Positions 38,086 to 46,769 of a DNA stretch of 50,676 nucleotides are shown piece after piece. The stretch comes from Candidatus Moraniibacteriota bacterium (lineage in GTDB: Bacteria; Patescibacteriota; Minisyncoccia; CAIUEV01; JAHKAQ01): the NCBI GenBank assembly GCA_014729725.1, contig WJJL01000008.1, forward strand, positions 1-50,676, written 5' to 3'. The notes under the pieces are model-generated. The model was not told the origin of the DNA, ran no database searches, and saw nothing but the letters and a program-made list of their open reading frames with translations. Position 1 is the first letter of the stretch, and every line of letters starts with the position of its first letter. The translations under genes were made by a program, and so were the position numbers.

Positions 38086-39099
38086 ATGACAATTTTTGGG
38101 AAAAAAAATATAGGGATTGATTTGGGCACTGTTAATAGTTTGGTTTCAATTTCCGGAAAAGGGATAGTTTTGGATGAACCCTCGGTGGTTGCTTTATCGG
38201 TGGAAGACAATAAAATCTTAGCTATTGGTAAACAAGCCAAAGAAATGATTGGACGGACTCCCGATTTAATTTCGGCAGCTAGACCTATGAAAGACGGAGT
38301 GATTGCTGATTTTAGAATAACTGAGGCAATGCTTCGGTATTTTATTGATAAAACCAGCGGTAGAATAAGATTTTTCAAACCGGAAGTTGTTATTTCGATT
38401 CCTGCCGGTATAACTTCCACTGAGAAAAGGGCGGTAATTGATGCGGCTATAGAAGCTGGAGCTAAATCAGCCTTTGTGGTAAAAGAACCGATTTTGGCGG
38501 CAATCGGCGCCAACATCCCCATAGATTCCTGTTCGGGTAATATGATTGTGGATATCGGCGGAGGGACCACGGAAGTGGCCATGATTTCTTTGGGCGGTGT
38601 GGTTGCGGCCAACTCCGCAAGAGTAGGAGGAAACAAGATAGATGAAGCTATAAAAGAGTATATTAGAAAAAGGCATGCTCTTATTATTGGAGATTGGACT
38701 GCAGAGCAGGTGAAAATTAAAATCGGCAGTGCAATTGCTATGCAAAAGCCAAAATCCATGGAAATCAAGGGTAGAGATTTAATGGCAGGGCTTCCTAAGA
38801 TTATAAGTATTCAAACCAATGAAATCGTGGAAGCTATTACAGATGAATTAAGAGAAATAGTACTTGCCATAAAAAAAGTTCTCCAGCAGATCCCGCCTGA
38901 ATTGTCCGCAGATATAATTGATAAAGGCATGGTTTTATCCGGTGGAGGCTCAATGCTTAGAAACATTGATCAATTAATTTCTCGTTCAGTTGGGGTGCCT
39001 TGTTATCTGGCCGATGAACCTTTGCTTTGTGTATCTAAGGGGATAAATTTGGTTTTAGACAATCTGGAAATGTATAAAACCAGTATTATTACCAGATAA
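38086..39099 (+). CDS. mreB: rod shape-determining protein MreB
   Basis: KNIGIDLGTVNSLVSISGKGIVLDEPSVVAL..IVDIGGGTTEVAMISLGGVVAANSARVGGNKIDEAIKEYIRKRHALIIGDWTAEQVKIKIGSA. Confidence 0.95.
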   Translation: MTIFGKKNIGIDLGTVNSLVSISGKGIVLDEPSVVALSVEDNKILAIGKQAKEMIGRTPDLISAARPMKDGVIADFRITEAMLRYFIDKTSGRIRFFKPEVVISIPAGITSTEKRAVIDAAIEAGAKSAFVVKEPILAAIGANIPIDSCSGNMIVDIGGGTTEVAMISLGGVVAANSARVGGNKIDEAIKEYIRKRHALIIGDWTAEQVKIKIGSAIAMQKPKSMEIKGRDLMAGLPKIISIQTNEIVEAITDELREIVLAIKKVLQQIPPELSADIIDKGMVLSGGGSMLRNIDQLISRSVGVPCYLADEPLLCVSKGINLVLDNLEMYKTSIITR

Positions 39100-39190
39100 A
39101 AGAAGCTTTTGGGATTACACTTTTAAAAGAATCCGGCCATATTGTCTTTAATTTTTACTTCTAGCTTTAATTTTAAAGAGACTTGCTTTT

Positions 39191-40339
39191 ATGATTATCG
39201 GAATAGATGCTTCAAGAGCTTTTATGAAAAATAAAACCGGCATTGGTCAATACGCTTTTGAATTATTGGAGGCTTTAATAAATAATAATGGATTGCTTTT
39301 GGATCACCAAATGATTGTTTTTGTTAAAAAAAATCAAAGGATTCCTGAAAAATTTAAAAATAAGCTTCCTGGAAATTGGAAGATCAAGAAAGTGCCTTCC
39401 CTGGCTTTTTTGTGGAGTCAGCTGGCATTGCCTTACAGTCTTTTGCAAAATAAACTAAATCTATTAATAATTCCAAGTCACGCTTTGCCTTTAATTTTTG
39501 CCTTTAATTTTTGTAAAAAGCTTTTTAAAGATATTAAAAAAGTTTATGTTCTACATGGTTTGGAAATTAAAAAAATCCCTTGGGCTTATGGGTTTGTGTC
39601 GAAAAAACTAAACGGTTATTTGATTAAAAATAGTATAAAAAACTCCGATTTAATGATATGTGTTTCTCAAACCACCAAAAAAGACGCGTACCGGTTTTTT
39701 AAATTTAACGCAAAAAGTCAGGTTATTTTTCAGGGGGCAAAACAAGGAAAAGTTCGGATTAAAAAAATTGAAAAAAAATACAAAAAGTTTAAAAACCAAG
39801 ATTATATTTTATCCATTGGGACTTTGGAAAAAAGAAAAAATATTGAAAATTTAATTTTGGCCTTTCAATTTCTAAAGCGAAAAAATAAAAATTTAAGACT
39901 TCTTTTGATTGGGCCTAAAGGTTATGGTTATAATGAAATTAAACGACGAATAAATGCTTTTAAGGGAGATGTTTTGGAATTAGGGTATGTTGAAGAAAAT
40001 GCTAAAAATTATCTGTTAAAGAATGCCAAGTGCCTTGCCTGTGTCAGTTGGGCAGAGGGCTTTGGAAGACCGGTTTTGGAGGCTTTAAAATTTAATGTTC
40101 CGGTAGTGGCTTCCAATATAGATGTTTTTAAGGAATTATTTAAGGATAAAGCAATTTTATGTGATCCCAATAATTATTTAGATATAGCCAAGAAAATTCA
40201 AATATGCTTGAATGAAAAAATAAGAAAAAAAATTGTTTTAAAGAATAAAAAAAAATTGATTTTAATTAAAAACAAGTTTGACTGGGATAAAATCGCCAAA
40301 AAAATGATAAAGGGATGGACCCATTTTGACAAACCGTGA
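39191..40339 (+). CDS. glycosyltransferase family 4/1
   Basis: IGIDASRAFMKNKTGIGQYAFELLEAL..ILSIGTLEKRKNIENLILAFQFLK..CVSWAEGFGRPVLEALKFNVPVVASNIDVFKELFKDKAILCDP. Confidence 0.92.
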   Translation: MIIGIDASRAFMKNKTGIGQYAFELLEALINNNGLLLDHQMIVFVKKNQRIPEKFKNKLPGNWKIKKVPSLAFLWSQLALPYSLLQNKLNLLIIPSHALPLIFAFNFCKKLFKDIKKVYVLHGLEIKKIPWAYGFVSKKLNGYLIKNSIKNSDLMICVSQTTKKDAYRFFKFNAKSQVIFQGAKQGKVRIKKIEKKYKKFKNQDYILSIGTLEKRKNIENLILAFQFLKRKNKNLRLLLIGPKGYGYNEIKRRINAFKGDVLELGYVEENAKNYLLKNAKCLACVSWAEGFGRPVLEALKFNVPVVASNIDVFKELFKDKAILCDPNNYLDIAKKIQICLNEKIRKKIVLKNKKKLILIKNKFDWDKIAKKMIKGWTHFDKP

Positions 40340-40420
40340 TTTTGGTGTATTTTATTTAAAATATAGGGGCTAAAAAGTTAGTAATTTTTTATTAACTATG
40401 GGTAGCGGTAATTTTTCCTT

Positions 40421-40462
40421 GTCTTTAGAAATAAGCTCAAGCAATAGCACTGCCCGATAAAA
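40421..40462 (+). repeat. dispersed intergenic repeat, copy F (partial, diverged)
   Basis: GTCTTTAGAAATAAGCTCAAGCAATAGCACTGCCC. Confidence 0.45.
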
Positions 40463-40518
40463 TAGTGTCTAAATTCAAATAATTGAATCAGTTTTTATAA
40501 TTTATTAAGTATCACTCT

Positions 40519-41001
40519 ATGTCAGACGACAACAAAGTAAACAAATATCTTACCAAAGAAGGGTTGCAAAAAATCAAAAAAGAACTTGAGGAAAGAAAAG
40601 GTCCCATCAGAAGGGGTATAGCTCTGGCCATAAAGGAGGCGAAAGAACAGGGCGATTTAAGCGAAAATGCCGAATATGCGGAAGCCAAAGCCAGAGAGGT
40701 GGAAAACGAAAAAAGGATTTCGGAGCTGGAGTCCATTTTTAAAAACTCCGTAGTGGTTAAAAGAGACAGTAAAAGTAAAAAGGTGGGGATTGGCAGTGTG
40801 GTGCGACTTGTATCTGACAAAAACATTGAAAGAATTTTTTATATAGTGGGCAGCGATGAAGCTGATCCAACCCTAAATAAGATTTCCAATGAATCTCCGA
40901 TAGGCTCGGCTTTAATGCATAAAATGCCTGGAGATAAAATAAGCGTTGAGGTTCCGGGTGGTAATATTAATTACGAGATACTCAGTGTTGAAAACAAGTG
41001 A
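40519..41001 (+). CDS. greA: transcription elongation factor GreA
   Basis: YLTKEGLQKIKKELEERKGPIRRGIALAIKEAKEQGDLSENAEYAEAKAREVENEKRISELESIFKNSVV. Confidence 0.95.
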   Translation: MSDDNKVNKYLTKEGLQKIKKELEERKGPIRRGIALAIKEAKEQGDLSENAEYAEAKAREVENEKRISELESIFKNSVVVKRDSKSKKVGIGSVVRLVSDKNIERIFYIVGSDEADPTLNKISNESPIGSALMHKMPGDKISVEVPGGNINYEILSVENK

Positions 41002-41115
41002 TTTCTCAAGGATGATTTATGAGAAAGGAATTACGCGTTTGATTTTTTTTAAAGACTCGCGGTTTTTCAGATGCCCCCCCCTAAATATTGCGAGATTTTT
41101 TTATAAATAAAATAA

Positions 41116-41802
41116 ATGGATAAAAAAATTGCTTTAATAAAATTTGGAGGATCGGTGATGACTCCCAATTTACCGGATAAAGACTACATTAAAAAATTTA
41201 TAGATTTTATTGAGCGACTTAGGGAGCAATACCGTCTCATTTTGGTCGCAGGAGGAGGGGGAATAAACAAAAAATACAATAAGCTAGCCAAACAGATCAA
41301 TCCAAAAATTTCTAATAAAAATCTTGACTGGATTGGGATTTACGCCACCAGATTAAACGCAAGAACGCTTATCAGTGTTTTTGGGGATCAATGTTATCCC
41401 AGGGTGATTTCTAATCCAATCCAAAAAATTGAATGGAAGCAGGATTTATTGGTCGGCGCCGGTTGGAAACCGGGCTGGTCCACCGATTATTGCTCCCTGC
41501 TTTTGGCGGATAATCTTAAAGCTGATAAAATAATTATTGCCACTAACACGGACTATGTTTTTGATAAGGACCCCAATGAATTTTTAGATGCCAAACCTTT
41601 GGAGAAAATCAGTTGGGATGATTTAAGATCAATGGTGGGGGACGAATGGACACCCAGAATGCATATTCCTCTTGATCCTTCAGCGATTAGATTCGGCCAA
41701 AAAAACAAATATCAAGTTATTAGTTTAAACGGCAGGAATTTGGAAAATATGGAAAAAGCGATTTTAGGTAAGGATTTTATCGGTACAGTTATCGGGACTT
41801 AA
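41116..41802 (+). CDS. pyrH: amino acid kinase family, archaeal-type UMP kinase-like
   Basis: KIALIKFGGSVMTPN..LILVAGGGGINKKYNKLA..GWSTDYCSLLLADNLKADKIIIATNTDYVFDKDP. Confidence 0.8.
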   Translation: MDKKIALIKFGGSVMTPNLPDKDYIKKFIDFIERLREQYRLILVAGGGGINKKYNKLAKQINPKISNKNLDWIGIYATRLNARTLISVFGDQCYPRVISNPIQKIEWKQDLLVGAGWKPGWSTDYCSLLLADNLKADKIIIATNTDYVFDKDPNEFLDAKPLEKISWDDLRSMVGDEWTPRMHIPLDPSAIRFGQKNKYQVISLNGRNLENMEKAILGKDFIGTVIGT

Positions 41803-41860
41803 AATAAGATTTTATCGGTACAGTTTATTTTTAAAACTTTGGGGAGAATAATCAATTATT

Positions 41861-42085
41861 ATGATAACCACATTTGACGAAGCTGTAAGTTTAATTTTAA
41901 CCTGGTTTGGTTCCGCCTTGGGGTTTCTTGCTTTTTGTATTTTTATTCGGGCTGTTTTAGGTTATTATATTGCCGCGGCCGAGGAAACAAAGCTAAGAAA
42001 ATATAGAAAAATGATATATTATACGGGGCTTGTTTTTATTATTTCAATCGGTTTGGTTTATATGGGGTGGATTTTAAAGGGTTAA
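41861..42085 (+). CDS. small two-TM hypothetical protein
   Basis: Two hydrophobic segments LILTWFGSALGFLAFCIFIRAVLGYY and YYTGLVFIISIGLVYMGWIL separated by basic loop. Confidence 0.55.
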   Translation: MITTFDEAVSLILTWFGSALGFLAFCIFIRAVLGYYIAAAEETKLRKYRKMIYYTGLVFIISIGLVYMGWILKG

Positions 42086-42231
42086 AGTTTTTTCAAGGCC
42101 TTAAAAATCGCATAAACGGAAATTTTTAACTATTTTGAATTAAAAAATTAAAGTTAATTGATTATTGCCAAGTTTTTCTATTTGAGAAAAAATTTAATTC
42201 CCTAATTCAAAATAATTAATTAAATATTTAA

Positions 42232-43101
42232 ATGATTAAAAAAGCCATTATTCTAGTTGCCGGCTATGGAACAAGATTTTTGCCGGCCACTAAAAATATG
42301 CCCAAAGAAATGCTGCCGGTTGTTGATAAACCGGTTATTCAGTATTTAGTTGAGGAAGCTGTTCAAGCTGGAATTGAAGAGATTATTTTTGTTACAGGAA
42401 GAGGTAAAAGGTCGATAGAAGATCATTTTGATAAATCTTTTGAACTGGAATATAATTTGGTGGAAAAAAACAAGCAAAAAATGCTTGAGGATGTCAGAAA
42501 CATTTCTCATTTGGCTAAATTCGCTTATGTCAGGCAGCCAGAACCCAAAGGCGATGGAGACGCCTTATTGCGGGCCAGACATTTGGTTGGCGATGAACCG
42601 GTTGCGGTTTTATTCGGCGACGACATAATCGATTCCGAAGTTCCGGCTATAAAACAGCTTATGAAGGTATATGAAAAATATAAAGATCCGGTGATTTGTT
42701 TGGAGGAGGTTCCTTATGATAAAGTTGATCAATACGGAATAATTGGTGGTGTTGAACTTTCCCGCGATGTTTATGAAATTCAAAAATTTATCGAAAAGCC
42801 TGAAATTTCCAAAGCACCTTCCAATTTGGGGGTAGTGGGTAAATACATTATAACTCCAGAGGTTTTTGACTCTATATTAAAGGGAGATCCCTCCCAAGAT
42901 GGTGAATTAAGATTGGCTGACGGCTTTATTGAAATGTTAAAAACAAAACCTTTGTACGGTTGCAGATTTCAAGGAAAAAGATTTGATTGCGGCTCAAAAC
43001 TGGGCTTTTTGAAAGCAACTGTGGAATTCGGCCTAAAGCACGAGGAAACTAAAGGAAAATTTAGAGACTACCTTCAAGATTTATTCAAGGAAAAGTTTTA
43101 A
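42232..43101 (+). CDS. galU: UTP--glucose-1-phosphate uridylyltransferase (copy 2)
   Basis: KKAIILVAGYGTRFLPATKNMPKEMLPVVDKPVIQYLVEEAVQAGIEEIIFVTGRGKRSIEDHFDKSFELE. Confidence 0.95.
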   Translation: MIKKAIILVAGYGTRFLPATKNMPKEMLPVVDKPVIQYLVEEAVQAGIEEIIFVTGRGKRSIEDHFDKSFELEYNLVEKNKQKMLEDVRNISHLAKFAYVRQPEPKGDGDALLRARHLVGDEPVAVLFGDDIIDSEVPAIKQLMKVYEKYKDPVICLEEVPYDKVDQYGIIGGVELSRDVYEIQKFIEKPEISKAPSNLGVVGKYIITPEVFDSILKGDPSQDGELRLADGFIEMLKTKPLYGCRFQGKRFDCGSKLGFLKATVEFGLKHEETKGKFRDYLQDLFKEKF

Positions 43102-43113
43102 GAGTTTTCTTTT

Positions 43114-43854
43114 ATGCAAGACAAAGCGACTGAAAAGCCAAAGATTATTTATCAAGATAAAGATATTATTGTAATAGATAAGCTCCAGGGGCTTCAAGTT
43201 CATTGGGATAATAAAAACAAATCCAATACTCTTGTTGACTGGCTGATTAAGGAATATCCCGGGATAAAAAAAGTAGGCGAGGATCCTCTGCGTCCAGGTA
43301 TTGTTCACCGGCTGGATAAAGATACCGGGGGATTAATGTTGTTGGTAAAGAATCAAAAAGCTTTTTTCTATTACAAAAATTTGTTTAAAAAACGCAAAGT
43401 AAAAAAAATTTATTGGACATTAGTTCATGGCAATATTTCTAAAGATAGCGGCTCAATCAAGGCTTCAATTGGAAATTCTTACAATAATACGGTTAAAAGA
43501 TCTTGCGCCGCTTATGCCAAAAATAAAAAAGAGGCTCTGACTTTTTACAAGGTTTTAAAAAGATTTAAACAAATTGAGTCCAAAAGCAAAGTTCATTATT
43601 ATTGCCTTTGCCAGGTTAACTTGAAAACCGGCAGGACACATCAAATCAGAGTTCATTTTCATCATTTAGGTCATCCGGTTGTGGGAGACAAACTTTATAA
43701 ATTTAAAAGAAAGAAAATTCCTGAAAATTTAAAAAATATTTTTCTGATTTCTAAAAAGCTGGAATTTCAAGACAGAAAAGGCGTTTCAAGATCTTTTGAG
43801 ATAAGGATTAGTGACGATTTGAAAGCGGTTTTAGAGTCTTTGGAGGAAAAATAA
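43114..43854 (+). CDS. RluA-family pseudouridine synthase
   Basis: PGIVHRLDKDTGGLMLLVKNQKAFFYYKNLFKKRKVKKIYWTLVHG..VNLKTGRTHQIRVHFHHLGHPVVGDKLY. Confidence 0.94.
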   Translation: MQDKATEKPKIIYQDKDIIVIDKLQGLQVHWDNKNKSNTLVDWLIKEYPGIKKVGEDPLRPGIVHRLDKDTGGLMLLVKNQKAFFYYKNLFKKRKVKKIYWTLVHGNISKDSGSIKASIGNSYNNTVKRSCAAYAKNKKEALTFYKVLKRFKQIESKSKVHYYCLCQVNLKTGRTHQIRVHFHHLGHPVVGDKLYKFKRKKIPENLKNIFLISKKLEFQDRKGVSRSFEIRISDDLKAVLESLEEK

Positions 43855-43912
43855 TCGGTTTTGAATTTAAATATTCCATCAGAACAGAAACTTGAAAAAG
43901 TCGAGTTAAGAC

Positions 43913-43941
43913 TTGACAAAATTAGTTAAAAATGATAAATT
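43913..43941 (+). promoter_or_regulatory. sigma70-type promoter upstream of beta-helix protein gene
   Basis: TTGACA - 17 nt - TAAATT. Confidence 0.7.
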
Positions 43942-44029
43942 ATCAAGTTAAATAAAATTGTACATCAAGTTTTCAGTTTTCTTAATGATTAGTTCTAATG
44001 GCATGTTTAACCACTAAATAATCAATTTT

Positions 44030-45124
44030 ATGAAATCAGTAAAGTTTTTTTCTTCAATCAGCAAAGTTTTTAGAAACAACAAGCTTTCCAATTTTAAAAA
44101 GGCAGCTTTATTTTTCTTGATCTCAGCGATAGTACTGGTTGTTAATGCAAAATTTTCTCTAGCCAGCGCTTGTATTCAAGAACTCAGCGACACAGACAAA
44201 GCCGAAAAAATAAAAGCTGATCCAGCCAACAAAGATCTTAAAAGCGGTTGGGTGGATTGCGGCGACTGTAAAGTTTATGTTGATGATGACGCCAAAGGAA
44301 AAAAGGACGGAACCAAAGACCATCCTTTTAAAAGCATTCAAAAAGCTATTGATATAGCCAAACATCATGATTGCAAAAATGTTTTTATCAAAGAAGGTTA
44401 TTATAAACAAAACAATATTGAGCTTTGGGAGGACATTAAAATTACCAGCCCCGGAAGAGATAAAGTGATTATTGACGGTAATGATAAAGACGAAGATGTG
44501 ATAAAAATGTACGATGATACCAAATTACAGAATGTTACCATCAAGGGTGGAAAGAATGGAGTAGAAATAAAAGGCAATGCGAAAACTTTAATTTGGGATA
44601 GTATTATAAAAAACAACAAAAGGGATGGAGTAAACATTGAAAGATCCGAAGCTTCTTACGAGCATAAAGTTAATATTCATAAAACTAAAATTTATAATAA
44701 CGGTTGGAATGGAATTTTTAGCGAAAAAAAGAGATTTTATCTGGAAGACAACGAAATTTATAACAACGGGTGGGATGGTGTAGAATTTCAGCAAGGCTCC
44801 AAAGGTTCTATTAAGCGTACCACCTTTAAAGATAATGAAGGTCTTGGTCTTAGATTAACTATTGACAAAAGCAGTATTACCATCGATGACTGTACTTTTA
44901 AAGATAATGATAAAAGCGGTTTGGAAGTCAGAAGAAAAGATCAGGGAGGTTATCTTAAAATAAGAAACGAAACCAAATTTTATAAAAACGATAAATATGG
45001 AATTGTGAGACTGGTTGAAGAAGAGATTATCCAAAATAAGTGGGATGATTCAGTCAAAATTAATAGCGATACCAAGTTCTGGGATAATGATTACGGCGAC
45101 ATATCGCATTTGATAGAAGTTTAA
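44030..45124 (+). CDS. secreted right-handed parallel beta-helix protein
   Basis: Signal peptide (FKKAALFFLISAIVLVVNAKFSLASA); YVDDDAKGKKDGTKDHPFKSIQKAIDIAKHHDCKNVFIKEGYY then repeated NNGWNGIF/NNGWDGVEF coils. Confidence 0.88.
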   Translation: MKSVKFFSSISKVFRNNKLSNFKKAALFFLISAIVLVVNAKFSLASACIQELSDTDKAEKIKADPANKDLKSGWVDCGDCKVYVDDDAKGKKDGTKDHPFKSIQKAIDIAKHHDCKNVFIKEGYYKQNNIELWEDIKITSPGRDKVIIDGNDKDEDVIKMYDDTKLQNVTIKGGKNGVEIKGNAKTLIWDSIIKNNKRDGVNIERSEASYEHKVNIHKTKIYNNGWNGIFSEKKRFYLEDNEIYNNGWDGVEFQQGSKGSIKRTTFKDNEGLGLRLTIDKSSITIDDCTFKDNDKSGLEVRRKDQGGYLKIRNETKFYKNDKYGIVRLVEEEIIQNKWDDSVKINSDTKFWDNDYGDISHLIEV

Positions 45125-45265
45125 ATTTTTCTGTGACCGGCACAATAATGTTAGTAATTTCCTGGAATTGACTTTTTGAAAAATAAGAACCTGTCTCACC
45201 AGTCGCTAATAACAAGGATAAAACAATCTAGTATTCAATTGTTTAAGATTGAATTCATTAATAAG

Positions 45266-45297
45266 AGAGGGCCCTTTCAAGGGTCCTCTTGCTTTTT
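45266..45297 (+). terminator. intrinsic terminator downstream of beta-helix gene
   Basis: AGAGGGCCCT-TTCA-AGGGTCCTCT then TGCTTTTT. Confidence 0.9.
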
Positions 45298-45445
45298 AAA
45301 AAAAAATTTAAGATAATACAATTTAATAAACAAAGAAGTTTTCTTTTTTTAAACACTGAAGTTTAGAAAAACTCAAAAAAATAATAAGGAAAAAGGTCAA
45401 TGTTGCTCTTTTCTCTCGACTTTTTTAATTATTAAAAACAAACAA

Positions 45446-46660
45446 ATGTTTGATACAGGCAATACAGCGTTTATGCTGGTGGCAACCAGTTTGGTTATGC
45501 TTATGACCCCTGGCCTGGCTTTTTTTTACGGCGGTCTGGTGTCGAGAAAAAATGTGCTTACCATTATGGCTCAGAGCTTTATCTCCATGGGGGTAACTTC
45601 CGCCCTTTGGTTTATTGTGGGTTATTCACTGTGTTTTAGTGGCGATATTGGAGGGATAATCGGTAATTTAGACATGATGTTTTTAAAGGGGGTGGGGATT
45701 AATGATGTTTTAAGCAAGGACAATAACATACCCTTACTGGTTTTTGTAGCTTATCAGATGATGTTTGCTATAATCACGCCGGCTTTGATTACCGGAGCTT
45801 TCGCTAATAGAATAAGGTTTAAAGCTTACCTTATTTTCTTAATTTCCTGGCTGCTTTTAGTTTATTTTCCGATTTGTCACATGGCTTGGGGAGGTGGTTT
45901 GTTTCAGCAATGGGGAGTTATCGATTTTGCCGGAGGAACGGTAGTTCACTGTACCGCCGGTTTTGCCGCTTTGGCCGCGGTATTTTTTATCGGTAAAAGA
46001 AAAAAGATTGACGGTTATCACAGTGTGCCTTTAGTGGCTTTAGGAACCGCTTTGCTTTGGTTTGGTTGGTATGGTTTTAATGCCGGAAGCGAATTACAGG
46101 TGGATTCTATTACTGGTTTGGCTTTTATTAATACCGATATCGCTGCTTCGATTTCCGGGTTGACTTGGCTTTTAATGGCTTGGTTAAGGAAGAAAAAACC
46201 CAGTTTAATCGGTTATTTAACCGGGGCGGTGGCCGGTTTGGTGGCTATTACTCCGGCAGCCGGATTTGTATCTATTAAAAGCGCCTTTTTAATCGGAATT
46301 GCTTCAGGAGTGGTCTGTTATCTGGCGGTTTTATATAAGGAGAAAAAGGGCTGGGATGACGCTTTGGATGTTTGGGGAGTGCATGGTATAGGAGGCGCGG
46401 TTGGTGTGCTTATGTTGGGTTTATTGGCTTCGACCAAAGTCAATCCCGGGGGAGCAGACGGTTTGTTTTTTGGCGGTGGAGAATTTTTCGTTAAGGAGGT
46501 TCTTTCTCTGGTTATTGCTGCCACTTACGCTTTTATCTTTACTTATTTTATGTTATTTATAATCAGCAAAATCACTAAGGTAAAAACAAGTGAAGCCGAA
46601 GAGGAATTGGGACTTGATGAAAGCATTCATGGAGAAGAAGCTTATAAGGACATAGTTTAA
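45446..46660 (+). CDS. amt: ammonium transporter
   Basis: MLMTPGLAFFYGGLVSRKN..FAGGTVVHCTAGFAALAA..DVWGVHGIGGAVGVLMLG. Confidence 0.96.
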   Translation: MFDTGNTAFMLVATSLVMLMTPGLAFFYGGLVSRKNVLTIMAQSFISMGVTSALWFIVGYSLCFSGDIGGIIGNLDMMFLKGVGINDVLSKDNNIPLLVFVAYQMMFAIITPALITGAFANRIRFKAYLIFLISWLLLVYFPICHMAWGGGLFQQWGVIDFAGGTVVHCTAGFAALAAVFFIGKRKKIDGYHSVPLVALGTALLWFGWYGFNAGSELQVDSITGLAFINTDIAASISGLTWLLMAWLRKKKPSLIGYLTGAVAGLVAITPAAGFVSIKSAFLIGIASGVVCYLAVLYKEKKGWDDALDVWGVHGIGGAVGVLMLGLLASTKVNPGGADGLFFGGGEFFVKEVLSLVIAATYAFIFTYFMLFIISKITKVKTSEAEEELGLDESIHGEEAYKDIV

Positions 46661-46687
46661 CCAAGTTCCACTGATTTTACAAAAATA

Positions 46688-46721
46688 AAGTAAAAAATCC
46701 CTTTGAAGGGATTTTTTACTT
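46688..46721. terminator. bidirectional intrinsic terminator
   Basis: AAGTAAAAAATCCCTT-TG-AAGGGATTTTTTACTT, perfect 16 bp inverted repeat. Confidence 0.93.
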
Positions 46722-46769
46722 TAGGCTAATGCTGATCTGGCAGCTTTACAAGATAGATAAGTAACAGTT

